Origin: Asanoa ishikariensis
Lineage (GTDB): Bacteria; Actinomycetota; Actinomycetes; Mycobacteriales; Micromonosporaceae
Assembly (NCBI RefSeq): GCF_900107455.1
Contig: NZ_FNQB01000001.1
Span: forward strand, 496,001 to 560,000
Direction of reading: 5' to 3'
Length of the DNA stretch: 64,000 bases
Positions 42,573-51,234 of the stretch are shown in pieces. The notes under the pieces were generated by a model. The model was not told the origin of the DNA, did no database searches, and saw nothing but the letters and a program-made list of their open reading frames with translations. Position 1 is the stretch's first letter, and the number at the start of each line of letters is the position of its first letter. Made by a program: the position numbers and the translations under genes.

Positions 42573-44210
42573 GTGCCTTACGTGGTCGGCGTCGACTTCG
42601 GGACGCTCTCCGGCCGGGCCGTGGTGGTGCGGGTGGCCGACGGTACGGAGGTCGGGTCCGCGGTCCATGAATACGCGCACGGCGCGGTCGAGCGGGCCCT
42701 GCCCGGTGGCCGCCGGCTGCCGCCGTCCTGGGCGCTACAGGTGCCGCAGGACTGGCGTGACGTGCTGCGCGAGGCGATCCGCAAGGCGCTCGCGGTGGCC
42801 GGCGTCGAGCCCGCGGACGTGGTCGGCATCGGCACCGACTTCACCGCCTGCACCGTGCTGCCGACGCTGGCCGACGGCACGCCGCTGTGTGAGGTCGACG
42901 GACTGGAAGACCGGCCGCACGCGTACCCGAAGCTCTGGAAGCACCACGCCGCGCAGGGCCAGGCCGACCGGATCAACGCGCTCGCCGCCGCCCGTGGCGA
43001 GCCGTGGCTGCGCCGCTACGGCGGCCGGATCTCGGCCGAGTGGCAGTTCGCCAAGGGCCTGCAGGTGCTCGACGAGGATCCGGAGATCTACGACCGGGCC
43101 GCGCGCTGGATCGAGGCGGCCGACTGGATCATCTGGGAGCTGTGCGGCGTCGAGACCCGCAACGTCTGCACGGCCGGCTACAAGGGCATCCACCAGGACG
43201 GCGCCTACCCGTCGCCGGAATACCTGACCCTGCTCGACCCGCGCTTCGCCGGATTCGTCGACAAGCTGCGCCACCCACTGTCCGCATTGGGCGGTCGCGC
43301 CGGCTCGCTCACCGCGCGGGCGGCGGCGCTGACCGGCCTGCCCGAGGGGATCGCGGTCGCGGTCGGCAACGTCGACGCGCACGTCACAGCGCCGGCCGCC
43401 CGGGCTGTCGAGCCCGGCCAACTCGTCGCCATCATGGGCACCTCGACGTGCCATGTGCTGTCCAGCGACCGGCTTGCTTCCGTGCCAGGGATGTGCGGCG
43501 TGGTCGAGGACGGCATCGTCGAAGGGCTCTGGGGGTACGAAGCCGGGCAGAGCGGCGTCGGCGACATCTTCGGGTGGTTCGCCGCGAACTGCGTTCCGCC
43601 GTCCTACGTGGACGCCGCTACCGCGGCCGGGGTTGACCTGCACGACCATCTGAGCGCGCTGGCCGCCGCCCAACCGGTCGGTGCGCACGGGCTGGTCGCG
43701 CTCGACTGGCACAGCGGCAACCGTTCGGTGCTGGTCGACCACGCGCTGTCCGGAGTGATCCTGGGGCAGACCCTGGCCACCCGTCCCGAGGAGCAGTACC
43801 GGGCGTTGGTCGAGGCGACCGCCTTTGGCACCCGGATGATCGTCGAGACCTTCGAGACCGCGGGCGTGCCGGTCACCGAGGTGGTCGCCGCGGGCGGCCT
43901 GATCAAGAACGCCTTCCTCATGCAGGTGTACGCCGACGTCCTGCGCCGCCCGATCTCGGTGATCGGCTCCGCGCAGGGACCGGCGCTCGGTTCGGCGATC
44001 CACGCGGCCGTGGCCGCCGGGCATTATCCCGACGTCCGGGCCGCCGCCGCGGTGATGGGCAGCCGGGGACCCGAGATCTACCGCCCCGAACAGAAGCGCG
44101 CCGACGCGTACGACCCGATCTACGCCGACTACCGCGAGCTGCACGACCACTTCGGCCGGGGTGGCTCCAGAGTGCTGCACCGCCTGCACGCCCGCCGCGC
44201 CGCCGCCTGA
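42573..44210 (+). CDS. araB: Ribulokinase
   Basis: The protein has 545 residues. GTG 42573 is preferred because AGGGGG ends five bases before it; GTG 42567 would add two residues. FGGY kinase signatures are clear: GVDFGTLSGRAVVVR at the N-terminus, the FTACTVLP region, the GNVDAHVTAPAA and AIMGTSTCH phosphate motif, and TEVVAAGGLIKNAFLMQVYADVL with AQGPALGSAIHAAVA in the ATP-binding half. It phosphorylates L-ribulose to L-ribulose-5-phosphate. It follows the furanose importer and precedes araA. Confidence 0.95.
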   Translation: MPYVVGVDFGTLSGRAVVVRVADGTEVGSAVHEYAHGAVERALPGGRRLPPSWALQVPQDWRDVLREAIRKALAVAGVEPADVVGIGTDFTACTVLPTLADGTPLCEVDGLEDRPHAYPKLWKHHAAQGQADRINALAAARGEPWLRRYGGRISAEWQFAKGLQVLDEDPEIYDRAARWIEAADWIIWELCGVETRNVCTAGYKGIHQDGAYPSPEYLTLLDPRFAGFVDKLRHPLSALGGRAGSLTARAAALTGLPEGIAVAVGNVDAHVTAPAARAVEPGQLVAIMGTSTCHVLSSDRLASVPGMCGVVEDGIVEGLWGYEAGQSGVGDIFGWFAANCVPPSYVDAATAAGVDLHDHLSALAAAQPVGAHGLVALDWHSGNRSVLVDHALSGVILGQTLATRPEEQYRALVEATAFGTRMIVETFETAGVPVTEVVAAGGLIKNAFLMQVYADVLRRPISVIGSAQGPALGSAIHAAVAAGHYPDVRAAAAVMGSRGPEIYRPEQKRADAYDPIYADYRELHDHFGRGGSRVLHRLHARRAAA

Positions 44211-44234
44211 CCGCACCCGATAGGGGAGACTCGG

Positions 44235-45731
44235 ATGAGCACACCGCGTTTGTGGTTTCTGACCGGCAGCCAGGAGCTCTACGGCGCGGACACGCTGCGC
44301 CAAGTGGCTGAGCAGTCGCAACGGATCGCCGCCGTGCTGGACGCGTCCGCCGACGTGCCGACCGCGGTGGAGTGGCAGCCGGTGCTCACCTCGGCCGAAG
44401 CCATCCTGAGTTGCTGCCGGGCCGCGGCCAACACCGAGGGCGTCGTCGGTGTGATCGCGTGGATGCACACGTTCTCGCCGGCCAAGATGTGGATCGCCGG
44501 GCTCGACGCGCTCGACGTGCCGCTGCTGCACCTGCACACCCAGTCCAATGTGGCCTTGCCGTGGGCCGACATCGACATGGACTTCATGAACCTCAACCAG
44601 GCGGCACACGGCGACCGCGAGTTCGGGTACGTGCAGACCCGGCTCGGCGTGGCCCGCAAGACGGTGGCCGGACACGTCAGCGACCCCCGGGTGACCGCTC
44701 GGATCGGCACGTGGGCGCGGGCCGCGCTCGGCCGGGCGGAGCTGCGCTCGCTGCGGTTGGCCCGGTTCGGCGACAACATGCGGAACGTCGCGGTCACCGA
44801 GGGCGACAAGGTCGAGGCCCAGGTGCGCTTCGGGGTCTCGGTCAACACGTACGGGGTGACCGACCTGGCCGACGCCGTCGCGGCCGCCTCCGACTCCGAT
44901 GTGGACAAGCTGGTCACCGAATACGACTCGCTCTACCGCCTCGACCCCGCGCTGCGGGCCGGCGGCGCGCGGCACGAGTCGCTTCGCTATGCCGGGCGGA
45001 TCGAGCTCGGACTGCGCTCGTTCCTGGATGCCGGCGGCTTCCGGGCCTTCACCACGAACTTCGAGGACCTGGGGGCGCTGCGCCAGTTGCCGGGCCTCGC
45101 GGTGCAGCGCCTCATGGCTGACGGCTATGGCTTCGGCGGCGAGGGCGACTGGAAGACCGCGGTGCTGGTGCGCACCCTCAAGGCGATGTCGGCCGGCCAG
45201 TCCGGCGGCACGTCGTTCATGGAGGACTACACGTACGACCTGACTCCCGGCCACGAACGCACACTGGGCGCGCACATGCTGGAGGTCTGCCCGTCGATCG
45301 CCGGTGAGACCCCACGCGCCGAGATCCACCCGCTGTCGATCGGCGGCCGCGAAGACCCGGTGCGGCTGGTCTTCGACGCCGCACCCGGCCCGGCGGTCGT
45401 GGTCGGGCTCGCGGACCTCGGTGAGCGGTTCCGGCTGGTCGCCAACGAGGTCGACGTGGTGCCGGCGGACCACCCGCTGCCCAAGCTCCCGGTGGCGCGG
45501 GCGATCTGGATCCCGCGCCCCGACCTGCTTACGTCGGCCGAGGCCTGGCTGACCGCGGGCGGGCCGCACCACACGGCGCTGTCCCAGGCGATCGGGACGG
45601 CGGAGTTGCACGACCTGGCCGAGATGACCGGCACCGAGCTCGCCCTGATCGACGGCCAGACCACCGTGCGGCGGTTCGTGCAGGAGCTGCGCTGGACGGC
45701 GGCGTACCACCGGCTCGCTCGCGGTTTGTAA
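44235..45731 (+). CDS. araA: L-arabinose isomerase
   Basis: The protein has 498 residues from ATG 44235 with GGGGAG upstream. It matches AraA along its length: [73 protein letters not shown], the metal/catalytic region [20 protein letters not shown] and [29 protein letters not shown], and the late GGPHHTALS. It converts L-arabinose to L-ribulose in the cytoplasm. It ends the operon; no araD epimerase gene is present here. Confidence 0.96.
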   Translation: MSTPRLWFLTGSQELYGADTLRQVAEQSQRIAAVLDASADVPTAVEWQPVLTSAEAILSCCRAAANTEGVVGVIAWMHTFSPAKMWIAGLDALDVPLLHLHTQSNVALPWADIDMDFMNLNQAAHGDREFGYVQTRLGVARKTVAGHVSDPRVTARIGTWARAALGRAELRSLRLARFGDNMRNVAVTEGDKVEAQVRFGVSVNTYGVTDLADAVAAASDSDVDKLVTEYDSLYRLDPALRAGGARHESLRYAGRIELGLRSFLDAGGFRAFTTNFEDLGALRQLPGLAVQRLMADGYGFGGEGDWKTAVLVRTLKAMSAGQSGGTSFMEDYTYDLTPGHERTLGAHMLEVCPSIAGETPRAEIHPLSIGGREDPVRLVFDAAPGPAVVVGLADLGERFRLVANEVDVVPADHPLPKLPVARAIWIPRPDLLTSAEAWLTAGGPHHTALSQAIGTAELHDLAEMTGTELALIDGQTTVRRFVQELRWTAAYHRLARGL

Positions 45732-45754
45732 GCCGCCGTCCAGCCGCGTATGGG

Positions 45755-46798
45755 TCAGAGCTTCACTGGCATGAGAAGCGAGTAGGCGCGGTCGTCGGTC
45801 GGGCGGCGAATCGCGAGCGGGCGGATCGGGCCGTCGAGCTCGAGCACGAGCTGGCCGTCGCCGCTCGCGTTCAGGGCGTCGAGCAGGAACTCGCGATTGA
45901 CGGCGACGTGCTCGTCGGCGCCGGCCTCCCACTCCTGCTCGCCGACCACGTTGACCCCACCGCTGCTCCCGATGGCCAGCACGACGAGCTCGTGGTCGTG
46001 GCGCACCACCCGCGGGGTGTCGTTCGCCGTGAGCGTCGCGCGCAGCGCATTGGCGTCGACCGGTGCGAGGCGCGGGCTGCCGCCGGCGGCGCGCGCTTCG
46101 ATCGCCCGGCGCCAGTCGGTGTAGTCGTACGCCAGCGGCTTGTCCTTGATCGCCCAACCGGCGCCGGACGCCTCGATCGTCTCTGTGTCCAGGTGCAGGG
46201 TGATCGGCTCTTCCTTCTCGTGCGCGCGGAGCCGGTCGACCCAGTCGAGCGGCGCGATCACCCTCTTCGGCGCCCCGTCGACCGCGGCGGGCTCCCGGTG
46301 GATCGCCATCCGGTAGCGATCGGTGGCCACGAAGATCACGGCGTCGGCCTCGACCTCGACCAGGACGCCGGAGAGCATCGGCAGCTCGGGATCGAGGCCG
46401 GCGGCGAAGCGGACATCGCCGAGCGCGGCGATCAGGGCGGCGCGGCTCAGGGTCACGGTGGTCATGGGGTACTCCTGCGTATCGAGAAGGGCATGGACGC
46501 GGGAGAGCTCACGGCGGGCATCGCACAAGCCGGCCTCGAGCCGGTGCAGGTGCCTCTCTAGCATCTGGTGCCCGGCCGCCGCGTCTGTGCTCAAGACGGC
46601 GGCGATCTCGGCGACCGGCATTCCGACCCGGCGCAGGCCGGCAACCAGGCGGGCTTGACGGATCTGCCGGTCGGTGTACCAGCGGTAGCCGTTCTCCGGG
46701 TCCACCAGCGCCGGCACGAGCACGCCTTCGCGGTCGTAGAACCGCAGCGCGCTCACGCTCAGCCCACTGGCCCGGGCCGTCTCGCCGATGCTCCGCAT
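45755..46798 (-). CDS. MerR-type regulator fused to a two-domain DNA polymerase III beta-clamp-like region
   Basis: The protein has 347 residues from ATG 46798, with GGAG six bases upstream. Residues 1-105 are a MerR head and coiled-coil helix (MRSIGETARASGLSVSALRFYDREGVLVP, GYRWYTDRQIRQARLVAGLRRVGMP). Residues 112-347 resemble DnaN domains II and III: FAAGLDPELPMLSGVLVEVE, IFVATDRYRMAIHRE, then EHVAVNREFLLDALNAS, LDGPIRPLAIRRP and the terminal YSLLMPVKL, close to the normal clamp ending. Clamp domain I is absent. The clamp fold probably serves as a sensor or assembly module, or competes for clamp partners (inference). A MerR-type promoter precedes it. Confidence 0.85.
   Translation of the reverse strand: MRSIGETARASGLSVSALRFYDREGVLVPALVDPENGYRWYTDRQIRQARLVAGLRRVGMPVAEIAAVLSTDAAAGHQMLERHLHRLEAGLCDARRELSRVHALLDTQEYPMTTVTLSRAALIAALGDVRFAAGLDPELPMLSGVLVEVEADAVIFVATDRYRMAIHREPAAVDGAPKRVIAPLDWVDRLRAHEKEEPITLHLDTETIEASGAGWAIKDKPLAYDYTDWRRAIEARAAGGSPRLAPVDANALRATLTANDTPRVVRHDHELVVLAIGSSGGVNVVGEQEWEAGADEHVAVNREFLLDALNASGDGQLVLELDGPIRPLAIRRPTDDRAYSLLMPVKL
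46465..46476 (-). promoter_or_regulatory. Internal ribosome site and ATG at the clamp boundary
   Basis: AGGAG (46476-46472) stands six bases before an in-frame ATG at 46465, exactly at the junction between the MerR linker and the first clamp-like strand (MTTVTLSRAALIAALG). It could start a clamp-only product of 236 residues, or it may be a relic of two separate genes. Confidence 0.45.
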
Positions 46799-46817
46799 GT
46801 CGCTCTCCACATCCCTG

Positions 46818-46848
46818 ACCGTGGTGCCTCGACCAGGTCGAGGGTCAA
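46818..46848 (-). promoter_or_regulatory. MerR-type promoter with 19-base spacer and central dyad
   Basis: On the minus strand, -35 TTGACC (46848-46843) and -10 CACGGT (46823-46818) are 19 bases apart, the stretched spacing typical of MerR-activated promoters. The spacer carries the dyad CCTCGACCAGGTCGAGG (46827-46843), perfect around one central base. It points to autoregulation of the MerR-clamp gene and perhaps control of the divergent oxidoreductase. Confidence 0.7.
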
Positions 46849-46888
46849 GCTCCGCTTTCTGTCGGAGGTCCCTGCTATTCATTTCCCC

Positions 46889-47704
46889 ATGAGGTACGGG
46901 GTGATTCTGCCCGGCGGGCCGGCCGGTGAGCAGGTCGAGCAGGCTGTTATGGCCGAGCAGGCCGGCTGGGACGCGGTGTTCGTGTGGGAGGCGGCCTACG
47001 GCGTCGATGCCTGGTCACTGCTGGCCGCGATGGCTGTGGCGACCGCCCGGGTCCGCCTGGGCACCATGCTGACGCCGCTGCCGTGGCGCCGCCCGTGGAA
47101 GGTCGCCAGCCAGGTCGCGACCCTCGACCAGCTCTCCGGCGGGCGGGCGGTGCTGACCGTCGGCCTGGGCGCGATAGCGACCGATCTGCCCGACACAGGG
47201 GAGGTGGTCGACCGGCGCGGCCGGGCCCTACGCCTCGACGAGGGCATCGACCTGATTCGAGCGCTCTGGGGCGGGTCGACCAGCTTCCACGGTGCGCACT
47301 ACGACTACGAGTGCGCCCGCTCCGACCTGACCGAGGCGGTCCAGCCCGTCCAGTCGCGCATCCCGATCTGGGTCGTGGCGCGCTGGCCGCGACCACGCTC
47401 GATGCAGCGGGTGCTGCGCTGCGACGGGGTGGTCCCCGAGTTCGACGGCGACGGGGGTCCGGCCGGCGTGCGTGCGCTGCGCGGGTGGCTCGCGGAGCAG
47501 GGCGTCCCGGCGGGATACGACGTGATCGCCGAGGGCGAGACGCCGGTCGATGATCGCGTCGCGGCGGCTGACATCGTCACGCCCTGGGCAGACGCGGGGG
47601 CGACCTGGTGGTTGGAGTCGCGCTGGGAGATGCCGCACCACACCCCGGCACGAATGACCCAGATCCGCGAACGGATCGCCGCCGGCCCACCGGAGGCATC
47701 TTGA
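46889..47704 (+). CDS. Luciferase-like (LLM class) flavin/F420-dependent oxidoreductase
   Basis: The protein has 271 residues from ATG 46889. The TIM-barrel LLM pattern is visible: MRYGVILPGG at strand 1, AEQAGWDAVFVWEA, ARVRLGTMLTPLPWRRPWKVASQVATLDQLSGGRAVLTVGLG, LDEGIDLIRALWGG and IPIWVVARWPR. Such enzymes use FMNH2 or F420; the substrate cannot be inferred. It lacks a strong ribosome site near the ATG. It diverges from the MerR-clamp gene across a MerR-type dyad, so it may belong to that regulon. Confidence 0.82.
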   Translation: MRYGVILPGGPAGEQVEQAVMAEQAGWDAVFVWEAAYGVDAWSLLAAMAVATARVRLGTMLTPLPWRRPWKVASQVATLDQLSGGRAVLTVGLGAIATDLPDTGEVVDRRGRALRLDEGIDLIRALWGGSTSFHGAHYDYECARSDLTEAVQPVQSRIPIWVVARWPRPRSMQRVLRCDGVVPEFDGDGGPAGVRALRGWLAEQGVPAGYDVIAEGETPVDDRVAAADIVTPWADAGATWWLESRWEMPHHTPARMTQIRERIAAGPPEAS

Positions 47705-47722
47705 CGGGTGGCTCGGTTGGCG

Positions 47723-48718
47723 TCAGGGGCGCGGTAGGCGGGCCTCGCGGGGGCGGCGGTCCGGGCGCAGGCCGCGCCAGGCCGGGTGGCGCAGCCGGCC
47801 GTCCGGGGTGACCGACCGGAAGACCACCTCGCCGACCACCTTCGGGCGCACCCAGCGCACCGCGCGTCGGTCCGGCGTCGGGATCTGGTGCGCCAGCGGT
47901 GATCGGTCGGTTTCCAGCGGGCCGAGCAGCGCGAGCAGTTCGGCCAGCATGTCGTCGGTGAAACCGGTGCCGACGCCGCCGCAGTAGGTGAGTTGGTCCT
48001 GTTCGTCGTAGGCGCCCAGGGCGAGTGAACCAATCGTCCCCGCGCGCCGGCCGGCGCCGGGTTTCCAACCGACGATCACTACCTCGGTGGTCTGGATGAA
48101 GGGGGTCTTGAGCCACGCCGGCGAACGTCGCCCCGGGTGGTACGTGCCGTCGACCCGCTTGGAGACCACGCCCTCCAGGCCGCGTTCGCGCGCCGTCGCC
48201 ATCACGGCGTCGGGGTCGCTGTCGAAGTAGGGCGCTACCAGCACCGGCTGCTCGTCGATGCCGAGCCCGTCGAGCACCGCCCGCCGTTCGTGCCATGGGC
48301 GGCCGATCAGCGGCTCGTCGAGGAACAGCACGTCGAACACGCCGTATACGACCGGGGTGTCCGCGACCAGCCGAGGGCTCGGGCTGACCACGTGCATCCG
48401 GCGTTGCAGCGAGGAGAAGGAGGAGACGCCACGCTTGTCGAAGGTGACGATTTCGCCGTCGAGTACGACTCGGCGGCGGCCGACCAGGTCGGCGACCACG
48501 CCGAGTTCCGGGTAGCTCGCGGTCACGTCGAGGTCGTTGCGCGACATCAGCCGGATGCCGCCACGGCCGTCGGTGTAGGCGACGGTGCGGACGCCGTCCC
48601 ACTTGAACTCGTACGCCCAGCCGGGTTTGGTCGGTATCTCGCCCGGGACCGCCAGCATCGGCTCGATCACCGCCGGCCAGCCCAGGCCCGGTGGTTTCCG
48701 GCGGGCGGCGGGGCTCAT
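47723..48718 (-). CDS. ATP-dependent DNA ligase, LigC/LigD ligase-domain type
   Basis: The protein has 331 residues from ATG 48718. The adenylation site is EFKWDGVR with nucleophile Lys39. Further nucleotidyltransferase motifs are LDGEIVTFD, YGVFDVLFLD, EGVVSKRVDG and SPAWLKTP; the C-terminal OB fold has VVIVGWKPGAGRRAGTIGSLALGAY. It seals nicks or breaks using ATP. There is no polymerase or nuclease domain and no Ku gene in the window, so it resembles stand-alone LigC enzymes. Its start overlaps the MMPL stop by ATGA, implying translation coupling to an unrelated transporter. Confidence 0.92.
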   Translation of the reverse strand: MSPAARRKPPGLGWPAVIEPMLAVPGEIPTKPGWAYEFKWDGVRTVAYTDGRGGIRLMSRNDLDVTASYPELGVVADLVGRRRVVLDGEIVTFDKRGVSSFSSLQRRMHVVSPSPRLVADTPVVYGVFDVLFLDEPLIGRPWHERRAVLDGLGIDEQPVLVAPYFDSDPDAVMATARERGLEGVVSKRVDGTYHPGRRSPAWLKTPFIQTTEVVIVGWKPGAGRRAGTIGSLALGAYDEQDQLTYCGGVGTGFTDDMLAELLALLGPLETDRSPLAHQIPTPDRRAVRWVRPKVVGEVVFRSVTPDGRLRHPAWRGLRPDRRPREARLPRP

Positions 48719-51168
48719 CGGTGCGCGTCCTGGAGCTCCGGCTTGGGCGGCTGTTCACCCTCGATGTCCAGCCGGGGCAGGATGCGGTCGAGCCAGCGCG
48801 GGATCCACCAGGCCCGGTCGCCGAGCAGTGCCAGGATCGCCGGGACGAGGATCATCCGGACGATGCTGGCGTCCAGCAGGACGGATACCGCCATGCCGAC
48901 GGCCAGCATCTTGATCGTCGGATCCGGGTCGGCGACGAAGCTGATGAACACCACGACCATGATCAGCGCGGCGGTGGTGATCACCTGAGCGGTGGCGCCG
49001 ATGCCCAGTGCCACGCTGCGCCGGGTGTCGCGGGTGTGCAGGTAGGCCTCGTGCACGCGGGACATGAGGAAGACCTCGTAGTCCATCGAGAGCCCGAACA
49101 CGACGGCGAACATGATCATTGGGACGTACGCGGGTATGGACAGCGACATGTCCACGCCGATCAGCGACGCGCCCCAGCCCCACTGGAAGACGGCGACGAT
49201 CACGCCGTACGCGGCGCCGACCGAGAGCAGGTTCATCAGCGCGGCCTGGATGCCGATCACCAGCGAGCGGAAGGCGGTTGTCAACAACAGCAGCGAGAGC
49301 ACCACGACGGCGAGGATCAGCCACGGCAGGCGCTCGACGGTACGCGCGGTGAAGTCGTCATAGCTGGCGGTCTGCCCGGTCAGATAGCTCGTCGCCGGAA
49401 TGGTCGGCAGCACGTCGTCACGCAGGTGGTGGACCAGGTCGTTGGTGGCTGAGTCGCGCGGCCCGGTGGTCGGGATGACGTTGATGATCGCGGCGGTGAC
49501 CTGCGGGTTGACCAGCGGCGGCGTCACCGAGGCCACGCCGGGCTGCTGTTCGAGGGTGAGCTGGGTGCTGGTCAGCAGCGTCGTCGGGTCGCTGCCGGCC
49601 GGGAAGGTCAGCACCACGGTCAACGGCCCGTTGGCGCCGGGACCGAAACCTTCGGCGATCAGGTCGTACGCCCGGCGGTCACTGTCGCTGGTCGGGTCGG
49701 TGCCGGGATCGAGCTGGCCGAAGTCGATCCAGACCAGCGGAATGGTGATGACCAGAAGGACTGCCACGGCCGCGACGGCCCACGGCCATGGGTGCTTGCT
49801 GACGTAGCGCCCCCAGCGCGCGAAGGCACCATGTTCGTGCGCGGGGTGAGTGATCGGATCGGGCCGCTCTTCACCCGCGGGCCCGGATCCCGGTTGAAAG
49901 CCAGACCCGGCAGCGGATCCCGGCCCTTCCCCCGGTCTGGGCTCGCCACCAAGTGATCCCTCACGACCCCGCCAGTCGATGGATCCTGACTCGCCTGCGG
50001 GCCAGTTCACCGGTCCTGTCTCGCGCGCGGGCCCATCCTCGCCGCCCGGCCCGGTGCCGTGTCCCGCCTCCCAGTCGGGTCCGTTGCCCGGCCGCGGGTG
50101 TGGCGGTGTCGGTGGGACCGCCACACCCGCCGGCCCCGCCGCAGGCTTACGGCGGCGGTGCATCGCGCGGACCGTCCGCCCCGACAACCCGAGAAACGCC
50201 GGAATCAACGTCAGCGCCGCCAGCATCGTCATCGCCACGCCGAGCGCCGCCGAGACACCGAGTGCGCTGATGAACGGCAGACCGGCGATGAAGAGCCCCA
50301 GCATCGCGATGATCACGGTGCTGCCGGCGACCAGGATCGCCATTCCGGAATGGCTGTTGGCGTTCGCCGCCGCGCGCACGTAGTCGTCGCTCGTGCCCAG
50401 ATCCTCGCGATGGCGGGCGACCTGGAACAGTCCGTAGTCGATCGCGACGCCCAGGCCCAGCAATGTCGCCAGCGTCGGGCCCGTCGTCGGGAAGTTCCAC
50501 AACGCGGCCAGCAACCCGATGATGGACAGCGCACCCAGCACCGAGAACACCGCGGCCACCAACGGGATCAGCGCGGCTACGAAAGAGAAGAAGATCAGGA
50601 ACAGCAGCACGAAGGCCACCACGATGCCGACGATCTCGGACGGGATGTCGTTGGTGCTCTTGTCGATCTGGCCCGAGGCGGCGCCGTAGTCGACGGTCAG
50701 GCCGGCCGCCCGGGCGGGCGCTACCGCCTGGTCGAGCTGCTGAAGGTACGAGTATCCGAGCGTGTCGGTCGAGATGTCGTAGTCGACGTTGCCGTACGCG
50801 ATCGTGCCGTCAGCCGACACCGTCGGCGGTGACATGGCGAACGGGCTGACCGCGCTGACCACGTGCTCCAACTTCGCGGTGTTCGCGAAGGACTGGTCGA
50901 CCGCGGCCTGCTGGGCGGCCACCGTCGTGCCGGCCGGCGCCTGGAAGACGAGTTGGCCCACGAACGTGCTCTGGCCCGGAAAATCGTCAGCGATCACCTG
51001 GGTGCCCTGGTCGGACTGGCTACCCGGCACCGTGTAGTTGTTGACGTAGTCGCCGCCCCACCGGCCGTTCGCGACCGCCAGCCCGACCACGAGCACCAGC
51101 CACGCGATGATGACGACCCAGTGATGGCGGGCGCAGGTGCGGCCGAGACGGGCCAGGAACGCGTGCAT
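48715..51168 (-). CDS. MMPL-family RND transporter with a long low-complexity loop
   Basis: The protein has 817 residues from ATG 51168. There are two MMPL halves of about six membrane helices each, with large external loops after TM1 and TM7. Key segments: HHWVVIIAWLVLVVGLAV; LGLGVAIDYGLFQVARHRE in half one; VFGLSMDYEVFLMSRVHEAYL in half two. The central cytoplasmic loop (about residues 339-443) is a Gly/Pro/Glu-rich insert. MMPL proteins export lipids or drugs, driven by the proton gradient. The gene is co-translated with the DNA ligase downstream. Its substrate is unknown. Confidence 0.9.
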   Translation of the reverse strand: MHAFLARLGRTCARHHWVVIIAWLVLVVGLAVANGRWGGDYVNNYTVPGSQSDQGTQVIADDFPGQSTFVGQLVFQAPAGTTVAAQQAAVDQSFANTAKLEHVVSAVSPFAMSPPTVSADGTIAYGNVDYDISTDTLGYSYLQQLDQAVAPARAAGLTVDYGAASGQIDKSTNDIPSEIVGIVVAFVLLFLIFFSFVAALIPLVAAVFSVLGALSIIGLLAALWNFPTTGPTLATLLGLGVAIDYGLFQVARHREDLGTSDDYVRAAANANSHSGMAILVAGSTVIIAMLGLFIAGLPFISALGVSAALGVAMTMLAALTLIPAFLGLSGRTVRAMHRRRKPAAGPAGVAVPPTPPHPRPGNGPDWEAGHGTGPGGEDGPARETGPVNWPAGESGSIDWRGREGSLGGEPRPGEGPGSAAGSGFQPGSGPAGEERPDPITHPAHEHGAFARWGRYVSKHPWPWAVAAVAVLLVITIPLVWIDFGQLDPGTDPTSDSDRRAYDLIAEGFGPGANGPLTVVLTFPAGSDPTTLLTSTQLTLEQQPGVASVTPPLVNPQVTAAIINVIPTTGPRDSATNDLVHHLRDDVLPTIPATSYLTGQTASYDDFTARTVERLPWLILAVVVLSLLLLTTAFRSLVIGIQAALMNLLSVGAAYGVIVAVFQWGWGASLIGVDMSLSIPAYVPMIMFAVVFGLSMDYEVFLMSRVHEAYLHTRDTRRSVALGIGATAQVITTAALIMVVVFISFVADPDPTIKMLAVGMAVSVLLDASIVRMILVPAILALLGDRAWWIPRWLDRILPRLDIEGEQPPKPELQDAHR

Positions 51169-51234
51169 GCACAGCCCCTTCGGCTATCCAGGCCTGCCGG
51201 GCGGTCCAGGGACCGGGCATACAGCATAAAACGG

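Noticed and set aside
42735-46157. A minus-strand open frame of 1140 codons opposite araB and araA
   Set aside because: It is antisense to two clear enzymes, has biased Arg/Gly/His composition and no domain; it is a high-GC shadow frame.
47723-48718. A full NHEJ locus with Ku and LigD polymerase
   Set aside because: Neighbours on both sides are a luciferase-like enzyme and an MMPL transporter; there is no Ku and no polymerase or nuclease domain.
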